This document shows, one piece after another, positions 26,370 through 34,734 of a stretch of DNA of 64,000 nt. The stretch's first letter is position 1; every line of letters starts with the position of its first letter. Under the pieces are notes generated by a model. The model searched no databases and was not told the origin of the DNA. It was given only the letters and a program-made list of their open reading frames with translations. The translations under genes were made by a program, and so were the position numbers. Source of the stretch: Verrucomicrobiia bacterium. Its GTDB lineage: Bacteria; Verrucomicrobiota; Verrucomicrobiia; Verrucomicrobiales; DEV007. The DNA lies in assembly GCA_030427505.1 (NCBI GenBank), contig JAUICH010000005.1, positions 62,001 to 126,000 on the forward strand, given 5' to 3'.

Positions 26370-26804
26370 ATGATGAAGACTTTTTCCGCAAAAGCCGAAG
26401 AAATTGAACGCCAGTGGTGGGTCATTGACGCCAAGGACAAGGTCCTGGGTGAAGTGGCCGTTGCGGCTGCCGTATTGCTGCGTGGCAAGCACAAGCCGAT
26501 TTTCACGCCTCATGTGGATTGTGGAGATTTTGTGGTGGTGATCAATGCTGACCAGGTGCGCCTGACCGGCAAGAAGGAAGACGCCAAGATTTACACCCGT
26601 TTCAGCGGCTACGTGGGCGGAAAGAAAGTCGAAACGCCCCGTGAAGTCCGCCGCAACCATCCCGAACGCATCGTGGAACGCGCCGTGCACGGCATGATCC
26701 CCCACAACCGGCTGGGCCGTCAGATCTTCAAGAAGCTCAAAATTTACAATGGAGCGGAGCATCCGCACCAGGCGCAGGAACCCCAGCCGTTTGCCCTTTC
26801 CTAA
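26370..26804 (+). CDS. rplM: 50S ribosomal protein L13
   Basis: A 144-residue early-assembly protein of the large ribosomal subunit. Conserved segments are visible: [15 protein letters not shown] near residues 13-27, [18 protein letters not shown], and [22 protein letters not shown] with the following GAEHPHQAQ. Length is typical for bacteria. It is followed after 60 bases by rpsI, the usual L13-S9 operon order. Confidence 0.98.
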   Translation: MMKTFSAKAEEIERQWWVIDAKDKVLGEVAVAAAVLLRGKHKPIFTPHVDCGDFVVVINADQVRLTGKKEDAKIYTRFSGYVGGKKVETPREVRRNHPERIVERAVHGMIPHNRLGRQIFKKLKIYNGAEHPHQAQEPQPFALS

Positions 26805-26864
26805 GGCGAGCGGAAAATTCCCCCTTCCCCCTCTTTCTATCGGTATCCACTCTCTCCTTAGTTC

Positions 26865-27260
26865 ATGAGCGAAACGAACACGACCAGTGCAACCGGGCGC
26901 CGCAAGCGCGCCGTGGCTCGCGTCTCCATCTCGGAAGGCAGCGGCAAGATGACCGTCAATAACCGGGCATTCGAAGATTACTTCCCCACGGTGTCTCTTC
27001 AGAACCGCGTGCTGGAGCCCTTTCACACCGTCAACAAGACCAACCAATTCGACGTTTTCGTGAACGCTCGCGGCGGCGGAGTGAACGGTCAGGTAGACGC
27101 CATTCGCCTGGGCATCGCGCGCGCCCTCATCAAAGTGGAGCCCGAGCTGCGCGGCGAGCTTAAGGAAGGCGGCTTCCTCAGCCGCGACAGCCGCGAAAAA
27201 GAGCGGAAGAAACCCGGCCAGCCCGGCGCCCGCAAACGCTTCCAGTTCTCCAAGCGTTAA
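26865..27260 (+). CDS. rpsI: 30S ribosomal protein S9
   Basis: A 131-residue small-subunit protein whose basic C-terminal tail reaches the P-site tRNA. Conserved segments are ATGRRKRAVARVSI near the start, GGGVNGQVDAIRLGIARAL, and LSRDSREKERKKPGQPGARK ending in FSKR (the family's S-K-R end). It is second in the rplM-rpsI operon and is followed by a strong terminator. Confidence 0.98.
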   Translation: MSETNTTSATGRRKRAVARVSISEGSGKMTVNNRAFEDYFPTVSLQNRVLEPFHTVNKTNQFDVFVNARGGGVNGQVDAIRLGIARALIKVEPELRGELKEGGFLSRDSREKERKKPGQPGARKRFQFSKR

Positions 27261-27291
27261 TTCTGGAAGCTCTTTGCAAGTTACCAATTTC

Positions 27292-27327
27292 AAAAAAACC
27301 GGAGTCAAAGTTGGCTCCGGTTTTTTT
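27292..27327 (+). terminator. Intrinsic terminator of rplM-rpsI
   Basis: A run of seven A, the arm ACCGGAG, a loop, the arm CTCCGGT and a run of seven T lie 32 bases after the rpsI stop. This is a textbook intrinsic terminator. Confidence 0.93.
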
Positions 27328-27540
27328 GTGTCTCGCCCCGGACACCAAATGGACCCCTGGGGGCGTATCCCATTTTCGTGTCGAATCGCTGCTGCCGCCG
27401 GGCGAACACGGCATGGCCTTGGCCGTGCCCGCCGTTGACTTGCGAAGCGGCGGGGCGTTTAATGAGAATGCGCTCGGCGGCTCTTTAGAAGAAACACCAG
27501 CGTCACAAGACTCCTGTCCTACCCCCGTTTACCCCTTTTT

Positions 27541-28584
27541 GTGAAGATGCTCCTTCGACTTTTCCTGGCACCCGTCACCCGTCTCATCCCGGCTGCTTTG
27601 CTGGCTGGCGCCTGTTTGTTTCCGTTAGCGATTTACAGCCAGGAAGCTGAAGAACCCGGAACCCTGAGCGTGGAAGCCGCCGGTGCTGGTGCTGGCGCCG
27701 CTGAAAAGCCACGGGACGACTCCGGTCTGTGGGAAGACAATTTTGTGATCGCCAAGAGCAAAGCCTACAAAGAGAACAAAGACCTCTTCATGCTGTTCAC
27801 CGGCTCGGATTGGATCGAACTTTGCCAGATCTACGAGAAAGACATTCTCAATCAGCCTGCTTTTCGCGCCGAACTTGGCGACCAGTTCATCATGCTGAAA
27901 CTGGACTTTCCCCAAAAAACGCCGCAGCCCAACAACATACGCCTCCAGAACCAGCTTCTGTTCGCCAAATACCGTATCCGGGGGTTTCCCACTGTCATTC
28001 TGGCGGACGACGATGCCCGGCCCTACGCCGTGCTGGGCTACCAGAAAAGCAGTCCGAAAGCCCACGGCGCGCTCGTCGCGACGCTCCAACTGACCCGGCA
28101 GCGCCGGGACCAGAAGCTGGAGGCAGCCGATAAGGCGGAAGGAGTGGAAAAGGCCAAGCTACTGGCGGAGGCCATTCCCGTCTTACCAGGCAACTTGGCG
28201 GCCCGTTTCTACCGGGACGAAATGGAGCAGGCCATCAAAGCGGACCCGGAGAACCAAACCGGCAAAGCGGCGGAGTTCAAACGCCTGATTGCAGACGTGG
28301 ACTACTCTAACAAGATGTCCAAACTGAACGATGAGGTCCGCTGGTCGGAAATGATCGAGCTGACCGACACCTACATCGTTGAAAACAAACTCCAGGGCCT
28401 GGAAAAACAAAATGCTCTGCTCAACAAATTGGGCATTCAGGAAAAACAAGGTAATGTAGTGGAGATGCTGCGCACCCTGCAGGAAATCATCGCCATCGAC
28501 CCAACTTCGGGGCCCGGACAGAAGGCTCAAGGTGTCATCGCCAAGATGCGGAGCAATCAGTTTCAGAACTCCCTGAACCCCTAG
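27541..28584 (+). CDS. Exported thioredoxin-like protein with one active-site Cys
   Basis: A 347-residue protein with a signal peptide (about 1-34, ending YSQE). Residues about 60-175 form a thioredoxin-like domain of the DUF255/thioredoxin_7 type. The usual W-C-x-x-C site reads W91-I-E-L-C95, so the first Cys is lost and only the resolving Cys remains. A cis-Pro is kept at P150 (RGFPTV). Residues 185-347 are helical and TPR-like. The start may be GTG 27541 or ATG 27547. A LysM lipoprotein gene follows after 10 bases, so the two are probably one operon. Confidence 0.8.
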   Translation: MKMLLRLFLAPVTRLIPAALLAGACLFPLAIYSQEAEEPGTLSVEAAGAGAGAAEKPRDDSGLWEDNFVIAKSKAYKENKDLFMLFTGSDWIELCQIYEKDILNQPAFRAELGDQFIMLKLDFPQKTPQPNNIRLQNQLLFAKYRIRGFPTVILADDDARPYAVLGYQKSSPKAHGALVATLQLTRQRRDQKLEAADKAEGVEKAKLLAEAIPVLPGNLAARFYRDEMEQAIKADPENQTGKAAEFKRLIADVDYSNKMSKLNDEVRWSEMIELTDTYIVENKLQGLEKQNALLNKLGIQEKQGNVVEMLRTLQEIIAIDPTSGPGQKAQGVIAKMRSNQFQNSLNP

Positions 28585-28594
28585 ATTCCCCTCC

Positions 28595-29131
28595 ATGCCG
28601 CCCGCCACGTCTTTCCGCAAACGTCCTGGAACTTCGTTTTCGCTTCAATGCGCGGCGGCAAGCCTGTGCGCCGTCCTCCTGTCTGGGTGCGTCAACCCGG
28701 GATATCCCTCCGCTTCCGTCACGGCGGAAAAGATCGCCACGCCGTCCAATAGCCTGCCACACCACGAATACCCTTTTGACGACAAAGGCAACTACCGGAA
28801 AGACTGGGTAGTGCCTCCGCGCGGGCGAAGCTCGACCTCTTCATCTTCGGGCTCCTATGCCAGTAGCAGTGGCGGCAGCACTACCCGGCGCTCCACTTCC
28901 ACGTCCTCTTCGTCGTCGTCGTCCTCCTCCCGGACGAGCAGCAGCACTTCCTCGTCCTCATCATCTTCAGCCGCCAAGCCAAAACCGGCGGCCCGGTACC
29001 ACAAGGTCCAAAGTGGCGACACCCTCTACGGCATCAGCCGCAAGTACGGCGTGAGTGTCAGCAGCCTCAAGTCCGTCAACGGATTGAGTTCGGATCTAAT
29101 CCGGATTGGCCAAACACTGAGAATTCCCTAG
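28595..29131 (+). CDS. LysM-domain lipoprotein with Ser-rich linker
   Basis: A 178-residue lipoprotein. The lipobox is LLSGC with C32 as the acylated residue. Residues about 80-130 are a Ser-dominated low-complexity linker. Residues about 133-178 form a LysM domain (YHKVQSGDTLYGISRKYG ... SDLIRIGQTLRIP), which binds peptidoglycan. It should anchor to a membrane and reach the cell wall. It follows the thioredoxin-like gene by 10 bases. A paralogue with a nearly identical LysM end is encoded at 30961-31425. Confidence 0.9.
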   Translation: MPPATSFRKRPGTSFSLQCAAASLCAVLLSGCVNPGYPSASVTAEKIATPSNSLPHHEYPFDDKGNYRKDWVVPPRGRSSTSSSSGSYASSSGGSTTRRSTSTSSSSSSSSSRTSSSTSSSSSSSAAKPKPAARYHKVQSGDTLYGISRKYGVSVSSLKSVNGLSSDLIRIGQTLRIP

Positions 29132-29175
29132 AGCTGCCGGACCGTCACACGTCCGTTTGACAGGAACAGGAGCGT

Positions 29176-29817
29176 CTACTTCTTGCCCTTGGGCTTCTTG
29201 GATTTCTTCTTTTTGCCGCCCTTTTCGCTGTCCTTTGCGTCCGGCTTGGCCTTGGCCTTGGCCTTTTTCTTTTTCTTTTTCTTTTTCTTCTTCGCCTCGG
29301 CGGCTTCCTTCTCCTTTTTCCGGATCAGTTTTTTCAGCTTCGGCCAGTATTCTTCCCCGGCGATGTAGCCCACACAGTGGGGGCTGCCACAATAACAGGG
29401 GTGATCTTCGTAATTCTCGAGGTCGAAGTTGTAGTTAAAATAGAGTTCCTCACCCTTTTGGATATCCCGCAGGGCGGTAATCCAAATCCGGCCGCGAATG
29501 ATCAGGGCTTCGCAATTTGGATCGCAGGAGTGATTGATCAGCCGCGCGTCGTTTTCGGGAATATTGCCATCGATGTCATACTTCTTGTTCAGGACAAAGA
29601 TGTAGACCTGGGCATCGCCGGTCTTCTTGGCCACCTCGATGTGCGCCCAGGCACGGCGTTCGGACTCGGCTTTCGTGATCTTTTCACCGACGTATTCGAT
29701 GACCCGCTCGCTGTATCCTATGTCTTCAACGGCAAAGAGTCCTTTGCCGTGAATGCCTGAATCGCGTACTTCCACCCGCGAAGCGGCCTGGGTTTGAAGC
29801 TCCTTTGTCTTAGCCAT
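29176..29817 (-). CDS. SET-domain protein lysine methyltransferase with Lys-rich tail
   Basis: A 213-residue protein. Residues about 14-135 are a SET domain: GIHGKGLFAVEDI near the start, the cofactor-binding N95-H-S-C-D-P-N-C, and GEELYFNYNF with Y129 as candidate catalytic tyrosine. Residues 141-150 form a post-SET zinc motif (CYCGSPHCVG). Residues about 161-213 are almost all Lys with some Ala and Gly, like histone H1 tails, and may bind nucleic acid. The target could be a DNA-binding or ribosomal protein; this is not known. Its start overlaps the end of the upstream DsbD-N gene by 8 bases. Confidence 0.88.
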   Translation of the reverse strand: MAKTKELQTQAASRVEVRDSGIHGKGLFAVEDIGYSERVIEYVGEKITKAESERRAWAHIEVAKKTGDAQVYIFVLNKKYDIDGNIPENDARLINHSCDPNCEALIIRGRIWITALRDIQKGEELYFNYNFDLENYEDHPCYCGSPHCVGYIAGEEYWPKLKKLIRKKEKEAAEAKKKKKKKKKKAKAKAKPDAKDSEKGGKKKKSKKPKGKK

Positions 29818-30757
29818 TCGTGCCGGCGAGAGGGATGGAAACTCTCATAGCGGTGACTTTTCCTTCATCACCGTCTTTCGTCCAACCGTTTTCGCTTTTC
29901 AGCACTCCTTTCAGCACATCGGGCATTTCCTCCACGTAGCGAGACTTTTTCAGGGTCAGCGTGAAGGCTCCGCCGCTGTTGGCTTCAAACACCTGAGGAT
30001 CGTCTGACTCAGTTACTCCATCTTCGGAAAAGAAGACCACCTCTCGAAATTCCCCGGCGGAGCGGCCGTCTGTATCAGGAAGTTTCGCCACGAGAACGAT
30101 CTCTTCCTTCGCCTTGTCGAAACGGGCAGACAGATCCCAGGCAGGAACCTCTTCGGGAAACTCGCTCCGGCTCTTTTCGAAAAGCGCGTGCCAAGGTTCG
30201 TCCCAGGCAGAGGCTCCCGCTGGCGCGACATCCAACGCCAAGTCGAAGTCCTGCCAACCAGGGTGACAGGTATTGGCGCAAGTCATCCAGGAGGCGCGGG
30301 CTCTGAGGTGCACTTTCCCATCCGCTTCGAGATCGAGCTTTTCCGGTGGGGTAATGTCCACCAGAAGGCACGTCTCCCGCTCGTAACCCCATACGGGCAG
30401 GGTGGCCATGTCCGTCAGTTCCGGGGCGGGCCACTGAATGTCTCCCGCGACGAATCCTTCGGGAAGATTCCAGTTTAAGCTGGTCGGCACCCCCACGATG
30501 CCGGGATGCTTCCAGTAGGTGTGCCAGCCTTTTTCGTGTTTCAGGTAAACTCCCACGGTGAAGGTCTGGCCTGGCTGAATGGCATTCACCTCAGATACCA
30601 GGCGAATATCCAACCTGCCTCCACGAAAATCTCCGTCCACTTTTTCCGCCTCGGCCGCTCCGGCCATCCATCCGCCCACGGCGGATAGAGAAAAAACCAG
30701 CGTCAGCCCTCTGGCGATCCATTGGCGCAACGGCCCACCAATAACGTCTTTAAACAT
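29810..30757 (-). CDS. Stand-alone DsbD/ScsB N-terminal-like periplasmic protein
   Basis: A 315-residue exported protein (hydrophobic segment about 16-36). It matches the immunoglobulin-like N-terminal domain of DsbD/ScsB: GWHTYWKHPGIVGVPTSLNW, the following GFVAGDIQWPAPE, VWGYE, and C160-x-x-x-C164 in SWMTCANTCHPG. In full-length proteins this domain accepts electrons from the membrane domain and reduces periplasmic partners. Here no membrane or thioredoxin domain follows, so it may depend on a separate CcdA-like protein. It overlaps the downstream SET gene by 8 bases. Confidence 0.82.
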   Translation of the reverse strand: MFKDVIGGPLRQWIARGLTLVFSLSAVGGWMAGAAEAEKVDGDFRGGRLDIRLVSEVNAIQPGQTFTVGVYLKHEKGWHTYWKHPGIVGVPTSLNWNLPEGFVAGDIQWPAPELTDMATLPVWGYERETCLLVDITPPEKLDLEADGKVHLRARASWMTCANTCHPGWQDFDLALDVAPAGASAWDEPWHALFEKSRSEFPEEVPAWDLSARFDKAKEEIVLVAKLPDTDGRSAGEFREVVFFSEDGVTESDDPQVFEANSGGAFTLTLKKSRYVEEMPDVLKGVLKSENGWTKDGDEGKVTAMRVSIPLAGTNG

Positions 30758-30960
30758 GACAGGGAACTACAACGAACGGCATGCCCGGAGAAATTGCAAC
30801 CGCCCCGGCAAACGAAAAGCTCACGAAAAGAGGATAGACGGCGGGACGAAAACGGCAGAGAATGGGAATCCCTGCCGCGACCCAATAGGGGGTTGCTTTC
30901 TTATTTTTGATATCCTAATCTTCAAGAGTACTGAATAAAAACTATCGTCTCAGCGTTCTC

Positions 30961-31425
30961 ATGAACTCCAAGTCTCCGGTCTTCCGACGCACCCTCAAGA
31001 TTTTGTCGCTGCAAGTGGTCCCCCTTGCGCTCCTTTCCGCCGCCGCGGTTTCCTGTAAGAGCCAGGGCTACTCCCAGAACCCTTACGAAGACAGCCCCTA
31101 CTACGGCCCTCAGGGCGGCCAGTCCACGGACTACGTGGATGTTTCTCCGGTGCCTTCCGATCCCTACAGCGGCGGCGGTGGCTACCAAGGGGGCTCCTCC
31201 AGCGGCTATCAGGCGCCCCCGCCGGCGGCTCCTTCCGCTCCTCCAGCCCCGCCTTCTTACACTGGGGGCACCGCCTCTGGTTCCACCCACACGGTGGTCA
31301 AGGGCGACACGCTTTACAGTCTTTCCCGCCGCTATGGCACCACGGTGGACGCCATCAAGGCAGCGAACGGTTTGACGTCTGACCTCATCCGGATCGGCCA
31401 GACCCTCACCATTCCGTCCCGCTAA
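30961..31425 (+). CDS. LysM-domain lipoprotein with Gly/Pro-rich linker
   Basis: A 154-residue lipoprotein with lipobox AAVSC (C32). The linker at about 35-108 is rich in Tyr, Gly, Pro and Ser. Residues about 108-154 are a LysM domain (THTVVKGDTLYSLSRRYG ... SDLIRIGQTLTIP). It is a paralogue of the 28595 gene with a different linker. It is probably a peptidoglycan-binding envelope protein and stands alone, followed by a terminator. Confidence 0.9.
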   Translation: MNSKSPVFRRTLKILSLQVVPLALLSAAAVSCKSQGYSQNPYEDSPYYGPQGGQSTDYVDVSPVPSDPYSGGGGYQGGSSSGYQAPPPAAPSAPPAPPSYTGGTASGSTHTVVKGDTLYSLSRRYGTTVDAIKAANGLTSDLIRIGQTLTIPSR

Positions 31426-31481
31426 GACACTTTAGGGTCCGGTATTGTTTGGTTGATTGATTGTAATGGAATTCCAGGCCG

Positions 31482-31517
31482 AGGCCTCTGCTGTCTGAGT
31501 GGCGGCAGAGGCCTTTT
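31482..31517 (+). terminator. Intrinsic terminator after LysM gene
   Basis: The arms AGGCCTCTGC (31482-31491) and GCAGAGGCCT (31504-31513) are perfect complements with a 12-base loop and are followed by TTTT. It lies about 57 bases after the LysM stop codon. Confidence 0.85.
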
Positions 31518-31639
31518 GCCGTACCAGAAGCCCTACCAAAGCGGCAAAAAGGACTTCAGAAGAAACCTGAGAGCGCCGTCGTGCGGAGCTTTGGCGCTTC
31601 CCGGATTTTGAAAGGAAGGGAAACCCAGCCGGGAGGGCC

Positions 31640-32455
31640 TTATGCGGCGGCCGCTTCGGCCTTCTGATCGTCCAACACGTTTACGAAACGGGTGCAGATC
31701 TCCCGGATGCGGATGAAGTGTCCCCGCGAAGGTCCGGAAACGGTGTTCTCCATGAGAATGAGTTCGGAGAACCCGGTCACGGAGCCGATCATGTTCCGGA
31801 AGTCATGCCGAAGCTCCTTGTCATGAAGTGGTGACTCTGACTTGCCCTCCGCCGACGCTTTGATCCGGGCCAGCTTCTCCATGATCATGCTGCTGGAGTG
31901 ATCGACAAAGCCAAAGGACTCTTCCCCGTCTTCGCCGAACTCGGCCTCTTTGCCGCGCAAATTGTCCACCAAGACCCGGATCTGCCCCATCATCTGCTGA
32001 AGATCAGCCAAAACACGATGCCATTCGGCGCCGCCAGAAACCGCACCGCCGTGGGCGGAGCCCGCCGGGACCGACTGTAGATTGTGCGATTGCGAGCCCT
32101 GGCCCACGGAAGCCAGAATGGTCTTCACGGTGGTGGCGGCTTCATTCACGTCCACCGGTTTGGAAAGAACCTGAACGTAGCCGGACGGGAAATTCACTTC
32201 GCCGCCCGCGTGGTAGCCCACCACGGGCACCGCCGAAACCGAGGGATGATTTTTGAGACTCTCCACCATCGGGCTCCCCTCCGGGTAGTTGACCGACGTG
32301 CCCAAGACAATCAGGTCTGGTCCGTGATGAACGGCGATTTCAAAAGCTTCCTGAAAATTATCCACGCGCGCGGCCCGGAATCCGTGAGATTCGAGCCCAC
32401 GAGTCAGGTTCTCGGCGGATTCGGGGTCGGAGTCGACAATGAGGATGCGTTGCAT
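31640..32455 (-). CDS. Pseudo-receiver protein with His-box-like C-terminal domain
   Basis: A 271-residue cytoplasmic protein (start ATG 32455, where the receiver fold MQRILIVDSD begins; the frame is open to 32494). Residues 1-115 form a response-regulator receiver fold with D8, D10 and K99 (LSKP). The phosphoacceptor Asp is replaced by G52 (DLIVLGTS). Residues about 140-260 are helical. H217 in ELRHDFRNMIGSVTGFSELI resembles the H-box of histidine kinase dimerisation domains. No ATPase domain follows. It could be a phosphotransfer or docking protein. Confidence 0.78.
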   Translation of the reverse strand: MQRILIVDSDPESAENLTRGLESHGFRAARVDNFQEAFEIAVHHGPDLIVLGTSVNYPEGSPMVESLKNHPSVSAVPVVGYHAGGEVNFPSGYVQVLSKPVDVNEAATTVKTILASVGQGSQSHNLQSVPAGSAHGGAVSGGAEWHRVLADLQQMMGQIRVLVDNLRGKEAEFGEDGEESFGFVDHSSSMIMEKLARIKASAEGKSESPLHDKELRHDFRNMIGSVTGFSELILMENTVSGPSRGHFIRIREICTRFVNVLDDQKAEAAAA

Positions 32456-32607
32456 GACGGTAAAACGAAACTTTCCAATTTTGTTAATTAACACGAATTA
32501 CTATAATAATAAAGATTTTTCCTAAGATTTCCGAAAATTATACGAACAATAACCCTTGGAGACAGGTCGTTTTCCTGAAAAGACGGCTCTAATTCCTGCC
32601 CCTTTTC

Positions 32608-32635
32608 TTGACAAAGGCTCAATCGAAGGTAGCAG
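32608..32635 (+). promoter_or_regulatory. Possible promoter of the azurin-like gene
   Basis: TTGACA (32608-32613) followed by 16 bases and TAGCAG (32630-32635). The -10 match is weak. The rest of the divergent region (32456-32607) is AT-rich and carries TATAAT at 32502-32507 with a less well spaced TTGTTA upstream. Confidence 0.3.
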
Positions 32636-32720
32636 AGTTTTCCCGCCTTTTGTCTCTCCTCACACTGGACGAAGGGCCTACCTTCCCGAAGAACCTCAAA
32701 CCTCGAAGCTTTTCCACATC

Positions 32721-33185
32721 ATGAAAAAGACACTTGCCCTCCTCGCTCTTACCGCTTTTGCGTTCGGTCACTTCGTCGCTCCGCTGCAGGCGGAAGAAGA
32801 GGCTGCTGAGATCAAGATTACCGTCAAGGATCCCCTGCTCTACGATATCAAAGAGATCGCGGTGAAGCCGGGCCAGAAGGTGAAGCTGACGCTGGTCGTG
32901 CCGGCCAACCTGATGGTGCCCCAACCCCACAATCTGCTGATTGTGAAGCCCGGCAAGATGCAGGCCGTGGGCATGGCCTCTCTGGGTATGGCTGCCGATC
33001 CCAAGGCCGTGGAAAAGAGCTACGTGCCTGAGTCAGATGACATCCTTTTCCACACCTCTCTGGTGCAACTGGGCGCGGAAGAAACCATCGAATTCACGGC
33101 ACCCGCCGAAGCTGGCGACTACCCCTACCTCTGCACCTTCCCGGGTCACTTTGCGACCATGAACGGTGTGATGAAGGTTCAGTAA
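32721..33185 (+). CDS. Azurin/plastocyanin-like cupredoxin
   Basis: A 154-residue exported blue-copper protein (ATG 32721, signal peptide about 1-24, ending LQAE). The type 1 copper ligands are all present: H70 in PQPHNLLIVKPG, then C138, H143 and M147 in CTFPGHFATMNG, the azurin spacing. It should shuttle single electrons in the periplasm. No obvious redox partner gene adjoins it, though cytochrome-type proteins are encoded a few kb away. Strong terminators follow. Confidence 0.93.
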   Translation: MKKTLALLALTAFAFGHFVAPLQAEEEAAEIKITVKDPLLYDIKEIAVKPGQKVKLTLVVPANLMVPQPHNLLIVKPGKMQAVGMASLGMAADPKAVEKSYVPESDDILFHTSLVQLGAEETIEFTAPAEAGDYPYLCTFPGHFATMNGVMKVQ

Positions 33186-33219
33186 GGCTCGTCCTTACTC
33201 TGTAGAAAGTTCAAACCAG

Positions 33220-33256
33220 ACGCCGCCGCTTCCTCATGGGGAACGGCGGCGTTTTT
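33220..33256 (+). terminator. Intrinsic terminator of the cupredoxin gene
   Basis: The arms CGCCGCCG (33221-33228) and CGGCGGCG (33244-33251) enclose a 15-base loop and are followed by five T. Confidence 0.88.
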
Positions 33257-33273
33257 GTGTCCGGGTTTCCAAC

Positions 33274-33316
33274 AAAAAGGCAGGTCCCCCTTTCAGAGAA
33301 AGAGGACCTGCCTTTT
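33274..33316 (-). terminator. Intrinsic terminator between convergent genes
   Basis: AAAAAGGCAGGTCC and GGACCTGCCTTTT are complementary over 13 positions around a 16-base loop. The A-run and T-run let it work for the minus-strand DUF1552 gene and as a second stop for the cupredoxin transcript. Confidence 0.85.
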
Positions 33317-33349
33317 GTGAGATCTATCTTTCTACCCGGACGCTCCGCG

Positions 33350-34675
33350 TCAGGCCAGCGGCAGCGCGCCTTCGGCGCAGAATTCTTCGTTGCCGAAGGT
33401 CTTGAGGTTGTGGCCCATGGCGTGGGCGACGGAGAGCCACAGGCGGTTGTGCGGCGTCTTGTCGAACTCCTGCATCCTTCCAGTCTTAAGGCCCGAGTTT
33501 TTGCCGCCAATGACCACGAAGGGCAGGTTGTCCAGGGTGTGGACGTTTCCTTTGCCCAATTCGTTGAGCCAGACGATCACGGTGTGGTCCAGCATGCTGC
33601 CATCCGCGCCGGGTTCCGGCGTTTCGGAGAGACGCTTGGTCAGGTAGGCCAGTTCGCCGCAGAACCACTCGTTGATCTTGGTGAGTTTTTCGAAGGCGTC
33701 TTCGTTCTTGTCCGGCTCGTGGGAAAGGCCGTGGTGGCCTTCCTCGATGCCCAGCCAGTGCATGCGGGCCTGGCCGACGGAGCGCATGTATTGGAGAGTG
33801 GCCACACGGGCCATGTCATTGGCAAAAGAATTCACCAACAGGTCAATCTGCATGCGGCTGAGCTGCGGCGTGTTGTGATCGACCAGTTCGATCTCCGGAT
33901 CGAGTTCGGGAACGGGGTGATTCAGTTGCGCGTCGCTGTCGTCTCGCTGGAGCTCGGTCTCCATCTCGCGCACCAGCGTCAGGTGTTCGTCCAGCATGGC
34001 GCGGTCTTCGGCGCTAAGCTTCGTGGAGACACGGGCCAGGTCGTCCTTCACCCCATCCAGGATGGAAACGAGGCTGTCCTTGTCCTTCATCTTGCCATAG
34101 AGCTTGCCGAGCATCTGGTGCGGGTCGTCCACCGGCGCCACGGGTTTGTTCGGCCCGGCGTAGCACATGCGGGTCCACGGGTCAGCCCGGTCGGGAACGG
34201 CCACGCCAAACTCCAGGGAACCGAAGCGCGTCTGCGTTTCCGGGCGGCTCTGGAAGAAATTCTTCAACTCCTGGTCGATGGAGATGCCGCTGGCCCAGCC
34301 CGCGGGCGTGTCGGAACCGCCCTGGATGTTCCCGGGGAACAGCTCCGTGCCGGTGAGCAGACAGCTCATGCCGCGCATGTGGCGGTCGCCATCCCCGCCG
34401 ACCCGGTTGGAAACGCCTTTCAGCAGCATCAGCCGGTCCTGGAAAGGCTCCAGCGGCTTGAGGATGCGCGGCAGGTTCAGTTTTCCCTCTGCCTGTTCCG
34501 GCCAGAAATTGTCCGGGATGGTGCCGTTCGGAGAAAACATGATGACAAGCCGTTTCCTGCCAGCGCCACTGGCGGCCATGGCGGAGTTCAAGCCGGGTAA
34601 TCCGGAAAGGAAGGGCAGCACAGCGGCGGAAACTCCCAGATCGCGAAGGAAGCGGCGGCGGTTCAGTGTTTTCAT
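33350..34675 (-). CDS. DUF1552 family Tat-exported protein
   Basis: A 441-residue protein with a twin-arginine signal (RRRFLRDLG within [14 protein letters not shown]). Conserved DUF1552 segments include [26 protein letters not shown], a G-D-R-H-M-R-G segment near residue 95, and [11 protein letters not shown] in the C-terminal half. The family is widespread in Planctomycetes and Verrucomicrobia, nearly always beside a DUF1592-type cytochrome gene, as here (60 bases downstream of it). Its function is not established. The domain layout recalls the DUF1501 proteins in this window. Confidence 0.9.
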   Translation of the reverse strand: MKTLNRRRFLRDLGVSAAVLPFLSGLPGLNSAMAASGAGRKRLVIMFSPNGTIPDNFWPEQAEGKLNLPRILKPLEPFQDRLMLLKGVSNRVGGDGDRHMRGMSCLLTGTELFPGNIQGGSDTPAGWASGISIDQELKNFFQSRPETQTRFGSLEFGVAVPDRADPWTRMCYAGPNKPVAPVDDPHQMLGKLYGKMKDKDSLVSILDGVKDDLARVSTKLSAEDRAMLDEHLTLVREMETELQRDDSDAQLNHPVPELDPEIELVDHNTPQLSRMQIDLLVNSFANDMARVATLQYMRSVGQARMHWLGIEEGHHGLSHEPDKNEDAFEKLTKINEWFCGELAYLTKRLSETPEPGADGSMLDHTVIVWLNELGKGNVHTLDNLPFVVIGGKNSGLKTGRMQEFDKTPHNRLWLSVAHAMGHNLKTFGNEEFCAEGALPLA

Positions 34676-34734
34676 GAATTTATGGCTATAAAGGAATGTG
34701 TATTTAGATTAGTGACGGGGCAAGGGCTGGACGT

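Noticed and set aside
28857-29054. Short Arg/Pro-rich frame inside the Ser-rich linker gene
   Set aside because: It is a frame shift of the TCC/TCG-rich linker and has no independent support.
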